Source: Dissophora ornata
Taxonomy: Eukaryota > Mortierellomycota > Mortierellomycetes > Mortierellales > Mortierellaceae
Direction of reading: 5' to 3'
NCBI GenBank assembly: GCA_025201705.1
Contig: MU616983.1
Coordinates: forward strand, 1 to 28,397
DNA: 28,397 bases
Made by a program: the position numbers and the translations under genes. The notes beneath the pieces were generated by a model. It searched no databases, was not told the origin of the DNA, and saw only the letters and a program-made list of their open reading frames with translations. Below are positions 10,697 to 19,788 of this stretch, one piece after another. The stretch's first letter is position 1, and each line of letters starts with the position of its first letter.

Positions 10697-10791
10697 CGTG
10701 CGGAACGGAATGGAGAGGATGTAAAAGAATGAGGAAAGTTTCGAATGTTGAGAAGTTGCACCCGCCTTCAGTTTAAAAAAGGAAAAGACAG

Positions 10792-10797
10792 TTTATT
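10792..10797 (-). terminator. AATAAA poly(A) signal of OGG1
   Basis: TTTATT on plus reads AATAAA on minus and lies 7 bp past the OGG1 stop. A second copy, at 10683-10688, falls inside the first exon of the nitrilase gene. Confidence 0.5.
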
Positions 10798-10804
10798 GCG
10801 CACG

Positions 10805-12463
10805 CTATGTGCCTTTCCTTCGTTTCGATTGGCGACGACTGCTAGCTACGATCGCTGCCGGCGTCGGTGCAGGTGTCGGTTCAGTTGACGTGGTATCAGA
10901 CACGTCTTCCAACTTCATCGCCTTCACGCCTCGGCGAACACTCCTAGATTCTTGCTCTCCTTCGTCTTCCTTCTTCACCGTCAACTCGTCATCGATCGCA
11001 ACAGTTGATAGACCAGTCGGTTCGATCGCCTCCTCTTTCACCTTCACCAGCCCCGCCCCTGGCTCCTCTTTGACTCGCCCCTCAATCGTCCGCAGATCCG
11101 CTGCAAAGAGCACAGAGTGCGCCCATCCCGAGTAGTCTCCAAAGAGGTCTACAAAGTGTTTCCCCACTGCTTTGTAAATTGCAGGCGAAATCGCCTTGGG
11201 TACCTTGCCCCCAAATTGAAATTTGTAGTCCCGTACAGCAATCTGCCAAACATGAGTGTCGACGGGAATGCTGTTCTGTTTATCCAGCGACATCAGACAC
11301 TACGAAGCAAAGAGCAAGTCAGCTTCATTGTCATACTTTCACTTGCGGACTGGTACATATTCCCATGTCATATTCGAGGTTCAAGGATACAACAACTTAC
11401 CACACAGTCCGCAACTTTGGGTCCCACTCCTTGCAGAGTCAACAATGCATTGTGAGCTTCCTCGTAGGGCAGACTTCTCAATCCCATGAGCCATTCTTCA
11501 CCGCTATCCATAGCATTTATCATTTTCGCCGTGTTGGCAATGTATTTCGCTCGATACCCAAAGCCCAGCCTGCGAAGCGTTTCTTCAGTACCCTCCTGGG
11601 CCAGCGCATCCATGGTAGGGAACCCATAGAACGTTCTGGGTGATTCCCCTGGCTCCTCTGCTGGTATGGTGATAGGAGAACCATACTCTTGGCACAACTT
11701 TGTAGCCTATCCAATACGTAAAATAGGGGTATAAGTCTCCATTTCTAGTACATTTACACTAGCTTCACATTTGGAGACTTACCATTTGACTAATCCTGCC
11801 AATGTTATTGTTCGAACTGCAAATGAAGCAAATCAGATTCTCGACAGGATCTTGGCGGAGGATTCTCACTCCAGGGAAGAGAGGTGCCTTCGCCCTGAAA
11901 TTGGCGTCGGATTTGGACCACTTGGCATAGAAGTCGGTCAAAGGAACATGCAGTTGAAAGTAATCCCTCAGGAAATCCCTGTCCTCTTCCTTCTGCTGCT
12001 CTTCCCACAGTTTATCTTCACCTGTGGACGACGATGCTGTAAACATTGGAGTAGACGAGGGTTTGAACGTCCTGTATTGAAATCCGTCCTCTGTCTCCTG
12101 AATACGCCACAGACGATGATCCAGGACACAAGACCAACTAGGAAGCGAAATTTGACCTGTTTCAAGTTCTCGGTGCTCACGAAGCCATCGAAAGGACTGA
12201 CCACCCTTTAGCGTTGTAGAGAGATCTAATTCTGAGCGGGGTATCTTGATAGAGACCCAGGGTGTTGACTTCACATGTGCAGGAGCAGCCAGCTTGGTCT
12301 TTGGAGCTGCTTTATCTTTAGATATTGACGGGCTGGCAACTGCGGAGACGGAGACCTTTGTCCGTGTTGTTGTCGTTTCAGCGGCATTATGAGACGTTGG
12401 TGCGGACTCTTTGGCGATAGAGAGGGCTCTCTTGCGAGTGGTCCGGGACAGAACAGTCATCAT
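10805..12463 (-). CDS. OGG1: 8-oxoguanine DNA glycosylase/AP lyase (493 aa)
   Basis: Exons (minus): 12463-11783, 11706-11401, 11299-10805; phase 0 junctions. It removes 8-oxoguanine paired with C and nicks the abasic site (base excision repair; nucleus and often mitochondria). OGG1 N-domain: PRSELDLSTTLKGGQSFRW, VRILRQDPVENLICFICSSN, NNNIGRISQM. HhH-GPD domain: YGFPTMDALA, RRLGFGYRAKYI, LQGVGPKVADCVCLMSLDK, IPVDTHVW. The catalytic Lys (K324 in GPKVADC) and Asp (D343 in PVDTHV) are 19 residues apart, as are K249 and D268 of human OGG1. An added C-terminal tail of about 100 residues is Lys/Glu-rich and ends SRRQSKRRKGT, a likely nuclear signal. Residues 1-80 are Ser/Thr/Ala-rich. The frame stays open upstream to an ATG at 12694; I prefer 12463 because the extension looks like leader sequence. 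Confidence 0.95.
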
Positions 12464-13204
12464 AGAATCCGGTCGGGCAGTTGAGAGGGGAAGAAAGAGT
12501 AGAGAGGAAAAAAAATCAACGACCCAAAATCTGCCCTTGGGCGACAGCAACAGTGGCTTTGAACTATTTCTTGGGGGGTGCCGAAATTGGTGGCGAAATC
12601 CGTTGCCGACACAGAATACCGCCAATGACCAAGGAAGCAGCATACCGGAAAAGATTGTTTCTTCAGAAAAAATGATGACTTTTAGTTTGTCCATTGTCAG
12701 AATGCCCTTCGTGGCTTTTCATCTTCTTATCACAGCCCACCTCATCTTTAGTGGTATTGCATATAGATCACATCTGGAAAAAAAAAAGTGATGATATCCG
12801 CTGCTCTGGAACTCGATGCGAACAACTCCAAAGATTACAAAAACAAGGGATTATCTATTCGATAACCTGGGTTGCTCGATTTGCATGACAACCCAAAGTC
12901 ACACTTTCGCAGGAAACCGAACACTATGGAACCCGAACCCGGTCAAGGTCAGTGGGTTTGCTTGTAGTCGGTCGATATGGATGCAGACGTGCTGTGTAGG
13001 CACAATCACATTGACATAATCAACAATCAAAGAGACACGATGGCAACTCATGGCGCATGAATCGTGCATAGTATCTGGTCGCTATTTCATGTCGGCACAA
13101 GACCACAAACAGGCTGGAGGGCATAGCGCCACTGCGTAATGCTGTTTTATTGCCCTATGCTCCGCTACAAACTATACGAGTGTGCTGGAGAACATTTGGC
13201 CTAA
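12464..13204. other. OGG1 upstream region, no confident gene
   Basis: Holds the OGG1 promoter/leader. From 12464 to 12694 the OGG1 frame stays open on the minus strand and would add 77 hydrophobic and basic residues if used. Beyond 12700 I see only short unsupported frames and an A-run at 12778-12787. Confidence 0.5.
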
Positions 13205-13790
13205 CTAGGTAACTAGGGAGAAGAGTGTAGCCAGGGTCTTTTTGGATTCTGTCGGGTTCTCATGCCTGACCGATGAAAGATTCTTAATTGCAGCGCTGGC
13301 AAGCCTTTGCTCCGACAACACCTCATCCTGAGCCTGTCGCTGATTGTCAAGGTGGGAACGCTGTTGCTCGATGTTCTGTCGGGCTTGAGCAGTGGTGAGA
13401 GCCTGTAACATCGTATGGTGTTCGGTCATTGAGGAGATGAACTTGGTGTTCTGAGTTATCATATACTCGGTGAACGCCTCCAAAAAAATATGATAGCGCT
13501 CGATCATCTTCTCCTCAGGTCGCTGCCCAATATTATGGACCGCAGCTCGAGTAACCAAGGGGGTAGCATGTGGAACAGTGGCACTGTTGCCTGAGCTGAA
13601 GAATCTTTGGGGCCATTCTTGCGTACCAAGACACAGAAGGCAGACGTTGGTGAGGACGAGAGGGTTGACGCCTCTGCCGCCATGTATATGAACGATCTTC
13701 TCAAGGTTCCCGTTGACGCTTTCTCTCTCTCGAGACGATCAAAGCCAGCTCCTAAAAAAGCGTCGCCATGGGGAGATTTCGGGCCTGATG
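13205..13790 (-). pseudogene. Unknown coiled-coil protein gene, frame broken once
   Basis: Two minus-strand frames each read like real protein but are offset. The upstream frame (about 13790-13575) follows a possible acceptor (CTTCATCAG) and gives SPHGDAFLGAGFDRLEREKA, then MAAEASTLSSSPTSAF and VRKNGPKDSSAQATVP. The downstream frame (about 13580-13205) gives TRAAVHNIGQRPEEKMIERY, then a Gln/Arg-rich coiled coil (RQNIEQQRSHLDNQRQAQDE), and stops at 13205. The switch falls near 13560-13590, where I find no good splice pair, so a one-base indel is more likely than an intron. I do not recognise the family. The 3' part could still be a short intact gene starting at M (13507, 100 aa). An upstream exon may exist. 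Confidence 0.4.
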
Positions 13791-13799
13791 AAGGATATT

Positions 13800-14447
13800 A
13801 TCAAGGTTATGGATTCGAATCCATACACGTTCGAAATGGTCAGAGGAGAGTCTCAATCACATCTTTGTGAAAGGGCGAGGGCACGAAGGCATGAAGGATC
13901 CAGTTCATGTGAAAGCGAAAGGTACACCAAAGGTGTCGCGGATGAAGAGTAGCATAGAGGTCAGTACGCGCCCCACATGGCTAGGGTGTGCAATAAGCAA
14001 TGCGAGAAAACATCACGGCTTAGGAGGAACTAACGTGGATGTCTATAAAAGTTATAAATGGCAACTGGGTTGTCGAATAGATAATGGAATAATGGGTTGG
14101 GTTAATTTATTTGACCGAACGTGTTTTCGTGCTAAGTCCATGTGAGCATTTTTTCATCCTTTTTTGAAAAACTCATTGAAGTTGGCATCAAATGGCCAAA
14201 TAGTGCTTGTTCTCGCCACCTCTTTCATGGAGCACCACTCTCACGTTGTTCAAAGCGGCTTTTAAGATTCATTTCATAGGAAATACCAGTTTATTGTGTG
14301 TGTGGTGGTCACGAAGACCAAAACGAAGACGACAAAGAGAGAGAGAGAGAGAGAGAAACAGAATGCATTAATAAACCTTACATATCGCCCTCTATCCGAG
14401 ATCAATCACAAACGACGAGCCGTTGCTACAGTCAGGGTGATGTAGGG
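13800..14447. other. Non-coding stretch
   Basis: No supported gene. A (GA)n run lies at 14337-14356. The remainder is unremarkable AT-rich DNA before the duplicated segment. Confidence 0.5.
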
Positions 14448-14683
14448 CAAAATGAAAATGTACCGATCACCTGCAAACAATCCTAATCAACGGACCACAG
14501 ACACACTCCCTCACGAGCATGGGAGGGATTAGGCTAGCCTCAGCTATTGTTTGATTGCAAGGTGAAGCAGAACAAAATGACAATGTACAGACAACTGCAA
14601 ACAATCCTAATCAACGGACCGCAGACGCACTCCCTCACGAGCATGGGAGGGACTAGGCTAGCCTCAGCTATTGTTTGATTGCA
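14448..14683. repeat. Direct duplication of a structured 112-bp unit
   Basis: Unit 1 is 14448-14559 and unit 2 is 14573-14683, differing at only a few positions from CAAACAATCCTAATC onward. Each unit has an 8-bp inverted repeat (CAAACAAT ... ATTGTTTG), a TCCCTC/GAGGGA stem and the perfect palindrome AGGCTAGCCT. No reading frame spans it. Confidence 0.85.
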
Positions 14684-14791
14684 CTGTTGTCTGCTCAGCT
14701 GGAAGGGAAAGACTTGCCTTGCTGTAGTTTGTGGCAAACAGAAATCAACCCTGACTACGTTTACATGGACTTAATGCAGGAGCTGATGACC

Positions 14792-14817
14792 CCCCGTGAG
14801 AATAGAGGCTCACGGGG
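14792..14817. repeat. Perfect 9-bp hairpin
   Basis: CCCCGTGAG (14792-14800) and CTCACGGGG (14809-14817) are exact reverse complements with an 8-base loop AATAGAGG. It is followed by AT-rich DNA. It resembles a Helitron or terminator hairpin, but no CTRR end lies close by on either strand. Confidence 0.8.
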
Positions 14818-15031
14818 TGAGATTATATTATTCCATATAATTTTGTCTACTCTTGGTGCGGTCTCTTGCGGCGTGGATTGTCCATCTTCACTCTTACTTA
14901 AAATAATCTAAGTTGACCATTATCCACATCTACCGAGAGGAAAGTACTCGCCTGCAAACAGACCTTAGAGTATACAGTCGTCAGCCGTTAATTCTCCTCT
15001 CCTCACGCCTCTGCCTTTCAATACCACTCCA

Positions 15032-15945
15032 ATGTCGAAATCAATCAAAGCCCTCGAAAGGGAAAGAAATCAAAGCAGTTCAAGAAAACTGCACTCCATA
15101 TGTCAGAACATGAGAGTCAAGGAAAACAACATCAATGACCGAGCCTTTATTGACTTTCTGCTTCGTGTTGGCGATAGTATTGAGCCTGCTGTGCATTCAG
15201 GAGACGAGGCGGACTATATCAGGATACCAGATGACATCCTGTTCACTCCACGCGAACAACCCATTGATGACTCGCATGAGAGGGACTTTATCTGAAAAGT
15301 CTATCCCGACATTTCAACGACTGATGTTGACCCGACAATTTTGAGAGAAGGGACGTGGATAAGTTGAATAGCTTTGCAACAGCAATGCTTCCAAGCAGCC
15401 AGCCGACTCTCTTATATAGTCAGGACTCTATCCCAGACAGTGGCTCGATTGCGGCAGCATATACAGTTTAAATCCTTCTAGCTTGCCTCCTCATGTGCTG
15501 GAGTTAAAAATTGGCCAACCGATTATCCTCCTTCGAAATATCGACCCAAAAAAACACTCTGCAATGGCACACGACTCATCATCAAAAGACTTGGGAGAGG
15601 GTACATTCAAGCCTCAATCCTGAGTGGGAAATGGACAGACCAAACAGTGTTCATCCCGCAGATTCCTCTCACCACAACAGAAAATGGCTCCATCCCTGTC
15701 ATGTTTAAGAGGCGCCGATTCCCAGTCAGGTCAGCTTTTACACGACTATCAACAAGTCCCAAGGCCAAACTCTCCAGTCAGTTTGTGTTTATCTTCCACA
15801 ATCAGTCTTTACACATCGCCAGTTGTACGTTGCCCTATCAGGCTACTCAAGTCGAGCAAACACTAAGGTTTTCATCAAAAATGGGACTCTTCCCGGTTTT
15901 ACAGGAATTTACACAAGAAACATTGTCTTCCGCGAAGCATTCTAA
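15032..15945 (+). pseudogene. Decayed Helitron PIF1-type helicase, C-terminal part
   Basis: Fragments in shifting frames match the helicase of Helitron RepHel proteins. First NMRVKENNINDRAFIDFLLR and YIRIPDDILFTP (frame of 15032-15295). Then LPPHVLELKIGQPIILLRN (from about 15483), TLCNGTRLIIKRLGRGYIQA, FIPQIPLTTTENGSIPVMFK and FPVRSAF. Then TINKSQGQTLQS and RQLYVALSGYSSRANTKVFI, ending IYTRNIVFREAF at TAA 15943-15945. Such helicases unwind DNA during rolling-circle transposition. Breaks: a stop after 15292, stops near 15370 and 15480, a shift in the A-run at 15548-15554, and another between SAF and TINKSQGQT. The Rep and N-terminal helicase motifs are absent. Not functional. Confidence 0.85.
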
Positions 15946-16163
15946 TAGCACAAGACAACAAAGGTCCAAGATCCAACATAGAGACATAGAAACAAAATAG
16001 GATACCCAGATACCCTACTACAACAGAGAGGCATAGAAACAAAATATCATACCTTATACTCTACTTCAACATAGAGACATAAAAACAAAATAAGGTGCCC
16101 TATACCCTACTTCAAAATGTTCTTTTTTACGTTGTTTCCAAAAAAAAAAAAAAAAAAAAAAAA
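15818..16163 (+). repeat. Helitron helicase 3' tail, copy 1, with 47-bp tandem array
   Basis: Begins at the codons for RQLYVAL and runs past the helicase stop through three tandem units of 46-47 bp (15973-16019, 16020-16065, 16066-16112; core CAACATAGAGACATAGAAAC). It ends in TTACGTTGTTTCC plus 24 A. The same segment recurs at 16502-16832. Confidence 0.85.
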
Positions 16164-16173
16164 NNNNNNNNNN
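16164..16173. other. Assembly gap (10 N)
   Basis: Ten N directly after a 24-base A run. This is a scaffold join of unknown true length between two related copies of the Helitron tail. Confidence 1.
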
Positions 16174-16501
16174 CGCTTCAGTGATACGTACAGCAGCGGT
16201 AGAGGTCTTGGACTCGCATTGAAATGCTACAGCCTACCGATTTAAATAGTTCTATTCACGGATTGCAATCCGATTTCTTTCGGATATAGATCCGTCGGCT
16301 TTGGGATATATGTCCCGCATTTTCGGATCCACAACGGATCGGATAGCGTATAGGATCGGATGCAATGAGGATAGGATACCTAACGGATCGGATCGCCAGT
16401 TCAAAAGTAAGATCCGGATCAAGAAAAATGCTATCCGTATCCCTTATTAACGGATGAATAGGATCGGATTTCGTATAACGGATATCCGTTGAAAAACGCT
16501 A
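16174..16501. mobile_element. Element rich in GGATCGGAT / ATCCG motifs (possible hAT-like MITE)
   Basis: About 330 bp with repeated CGGAT and ATCCG words in both orientations, including the perfect 14-bp palindrome AACGGATATCCGTT (16477-16490). There is no coding capacity. Similar arrays of ATCCG words occur in the subterminal regions of some non-autonomous hAT elements; that link is inference, as the left end is lost at the gap and I cannot define terminal inverted repeats. It abuts Helitron tail copy 2 at 16502. Confidence 0.45.
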
Positions 16502-16832
16502 GCCAGTTGTACGTTGCCCTGTCACGCTGCTCATCTCGAGCAAACATTAAGGTTTTCATTAACAATGGGACTCCTCCCGGTTTTACAGGAATTTACACAA
16601 GAATCATCGTCTTCCGCGAAGCATTCTGAAAGCACAAGACAACAAAAATCCAAGATCCAACAGAGAGACATAGAAGCAAAATAAGATACTCAGATACCCT
16701 ACTACAACAGAGAGGCATAGAAACAAAATATGATACCCTATACTCTACTTCAACATAGAGACATAAAAACAAAATAAGGTGCCCTATACCCTACTTCAAC
16801 ATGTTTTTTTTACGTTGTTTCCAAAAAAAAAA
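16502..16832 (+). repeat. Helitron helicase 3' tail, copy 2
   Basis: Nearly identical to 15818-16150. It encodes QLYVALSRCSSRANIKVFIN and IYTRIIVFREAF, with the stop TGA at 16627-16629. The same 46-47 bp tandem units follow, then TTTTACGTTGTTTCC and a short A run. Point differences show it is a separate diverged copy, not a simple assembly echo. Only the final 40 or so helicase codons are present. Confidence 0.85.
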
Positions 16833-17029
16833 GAGATGAAAGAGAAAGACAAAGACAGCGTTGCCACGGGCACACACTGGTACCCCTTAAATTCTCAACT
16901 TTAAACTGGGATGGTTCGGGTCGCCTTTGATTGTAATGATCTGCGATGGCATAATATCTGGCATAATTCTCCTCTTTGTTGCTGGCGCCATGGCTAACAG
17001 AGAGAAGAAAAAAAAACGCAAGTTATAGC

Positions 17030-19234
17030 TACACGATAGCGGCCCACAAATTTTTGGAACAGCATCTCCACTGCCTCCTTCGAAATGTGTTCGTCCAAAG
17101 CCAATTTTGACTGTTTGTCCGGCAGACATGTCCGCACTCGAGAAATGTACGCCGCGATAGAGTCTTGATTTGACCACCCTGGGAATTCGATGGGCTATTT
17201 TGAGGTGGAGGTTGAAGTTGGAAAGGAAACTACGTTAATTTATCTATCGTCTAATGGTGTAGTCACCGCGTATCCTGCCAATTATAATGCGCACTAGCGT
17301 TAACCATGTTGAATTACATACCTCAAAGGTAGTGGAGCTGTCCTTAAGACCAGAGCCAGAACTCTGTACCCAGAAAAAGGGCTTTAATACTAATACTCAA
17401 GCCGGTACCACAGGCGACAAGAGTGAGCTGATGTCCTCCGATGTCTCGAAATGCATGCAGGATTGGTGATAGAAGCGGGCGGGAAGATTCGTCCGAAGAA
17501 GACATTGACTGGAATGATGCATTGAACGCGTCGCCAAGAAGTTGTGCCTCGTCCAGGACCACAAGAAGTCTTGTGTCCGTTTCGATTGGTGGTAGGCATC
17601 CAGACTTGATAAGGCAGTCTTTGGTGTCTTCGTACATATTGCGGATCAACAACGAAAGAGAAACTTCGCCATGAGGCTGCAGATTGAGAAGCTGGAGGAA
17701 TAGAACATCGAATACGTCGTCCTTGAAGAGTACATGCGGGCAGGTTTGTAAGAGAGTCCATCTTGCGCTTGAAAAGGTTTCACTGGCGCCAGGGACACGT
17801 AAACAGTATTGGAAGATGAGCAGGCGAGAGATGAAGAGCAAACGTGTCGTCTTTCGTGCATAGCCGTTGTTGGCAAGTCGATCTTCATGAAAGGATTTCC
17901 GGCTCTCGTGCAAGTGCTCGTCGACGGTGGAGTGAAGGGTCATCATGTCCTCGGATCCGCAGTCATCACTCGATGCATTGAAATAGAACCCCCAGTGTTG
18001 AGACAGGAGCTCGAATACAGCACGCGTTTTCCACAGCCTAAGAAGACGACAAGATGTACAGAGGGACGTAAGTATTGAGTTTGGAAAATGTGGTAACTGC
18101 CAAACACTTTTAAATTGCGAGAAAAATGCTCACCAGAAACGCCGAAAACTCTTTTCATGTGGACGAAAGAAGAAACGGAAGAAAAGGATGGAAGTGCCAC
18201 GTTAACAAATAAAGAACAAAGATAAAAAATAAAGACATAGCCGGTACCATCCATGTTGCTTACGGGATGACGGCACGATTGTTTTCCTTAACCATGTTGA
18301 GAATAGACCCGGCTGCGAGATTCCTTGATGTTGAATCAGGCGAACAGGGGTCGGGAAGATCCATGAACAAAAGACTTGGTCGGGTTACTGGGGGATGGCC
18401 GAATTGACGGCGCCATGCTCTTGGCAAGCCTCGAATAGACCTAGAGGTAACATCAAGATGTTTCTCGCCCCTCACAAACGCGTCGAGAAAATCGGCAATT
18501 TTTCCAGAGGCAAAGAACTTGTCCGTGATCCTTTTGATGTCAGCATGGACCTGATTGAATGGAAAAAGGCCAAAGGTCATAGCATGAGAAAAAGGTCCAA
18601 GTCATACATGCACGTAAGCCATACGCAAACCAAGGGTAAGAAAAATGAAGTGAATTACAATTAAAAAAAAAAGAGTTGATGACCGAACTCACCAGAAAAA
18701 GGCGTACTGGGACGAGATCCATCCGAGAGAGAGCCATGGATTGGACTGAGGGCACGAGTAAGAACAGGTGTATGGACTATGTCAGTGCAATTGGACGTGT
18801 GAATTATAGAGACAGCTGAATAAGATGGAGGCGCAAGACAAGGCTACGCACAGTTCAGTACATGTGCAACAAAAAAAGAGACATTGTGCTTGTCGGCCAT
18901 TACCTGGCGATGGTCACTGCACAAGGATGTGGATTGTTTTCTTTGGTGGCTGAAATTCAAGACATCAGAGATGTCGTCTGTCGGGTCCAGCTCTGTTGCG
19001 GAATCAATCTCGCTCAGGACGATTGGCTTGTGCTTGTTGGCTGGAACAACGGGAATGGAGACGCCCGAAAAAGCGTGCTGGCCTCCGGCGATGTCGTCAA
19101 ACGCGGGCCTGTTTCGTCTTGATCAGGTCCTTGAGGTGTGCAATGGAACGTGTCGTAGAGACCTCGATCTCGAATGCACTGGAAGAGGGTAGTCCATCAA
19201 CGACACAGAACAGAGTGAGACGATTGTCGTCCAT
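17030..19234 (-). pseudogene. Crinkler (CRN) family gene, decayed: header plus P-loop NTPase
   Basis: Reading on minus from ATG 19234: the header gives LTLFCVVDGLPSSSAFEIEV, IAHLKDLIKTKQ, then in another frame ATELDPTDDISDV and PPKKTIHILVQ. This is the ubiquitin-like CRN N-terminus. After introns, TPVLTRALSPIHGSLSDGSR (18772-18693) is followed by DIKRITDKFFASGKIADFLD and LLFMDLPDPCSPDSTSRNLA (18550-18260). Next come a tiny exon VFGVSG (near 18150) and the P-loop GCGK (18027-18038). The NTPase core continues with ELLSQHWGFYFNAS, MMTLHSTVDEHLHESRK, Walker B RLLVVLDEAQLL (about 17540-17575) and TLVACGTGLSI. Then IEFPGWSNQDSIAAYISRV and KEAVEMLFQKFVGRYRVAI end near 17030. CRNs are modular effector-like proteins of oomycetes and several fungi. 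At least three frame breaks (header twice, P-loop once), and the usual C-terminal effector/nuclease domain is missing. It is probably inactive. Confidence 0.8.
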
Positions 19235-19576
19235 GATGTTGTAAAGCAGCAATTAAAAGATAAATGAAAAGCAGAAAGCGAGGGATGAAGAGAATAAAAA
19301 GAAAAAGAGGCAGAGAAAGAAGGTGTGGGATGAATGAAAAGATGGAGAGAAGGAAAGGGACTGACGAAAAGGCAATGAAGACGTGAACAAAGGAGTGATG
19401 ACGGCAAGTAAATAAGGGGTATGACGCCCTTTGCCACCGCTCCCACGTCCTTTTCATCATCCCACCGTTGCCATCACTCCACCTCTCTCTTCTCATTCAT
19501 CACTCCTACGCACCTCTCTTTCTCTGCATAGCAAGTACCTTGCCATCGCTTCACAAGCGGCTTCGTCAGAGGGCTT

Positions 19577-19624
19577 GGATGTGAAGGCAATTGGATGTGA
19601 AGGCAATTGGATGTGAAGGCAATT
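19577..19624. repeat. Three exact 16-bp tandem repeats
   Basis: Unit GGATGTGAAGGCAATT at 19577-19592, 19593-19608 and 19609-19624. The unit length is not a multiple of three. It lies between the CRN start and the divergent plus-strand gene. Confidence 0.95.
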
Positions 19625-19788
19625 GGAAAGCGGATGTAAGAACTATGGGTGAATGAACAGGTTGCGTTGAAGAACTACTAGAAGGAGCAGGAGCCTCTAA
19701 GAAAGCTGAGGGTACGTTTATAACTATTGTGTCATTTCAAAACCATTTGTCAGATAAGATAGTGACCCACCACTGTTTCCTTTGCTTT

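Noticed and set aside
13607..13952. Plus-strand frames MGPFLRTKTQ... and MTLSLSRDDQ...
   Set aside because: The opposite strand carries two longer protein-like frames with a coiled coil; the plus frames look like their antisense.
15973..16112. Repeats resembling a CRISPR array
   Set aside because: The units are contiguous 46-47 bp tandem repeats without unique spacers, in a eukaryotic transposon tail.
18884..19244. Overlapping plus-strand frames of 80-100 codons
   Set aside because: They are antisense to the CRN header, whose conserved LTLFCVVDGLP and DPTDDISD signatures are on minus.
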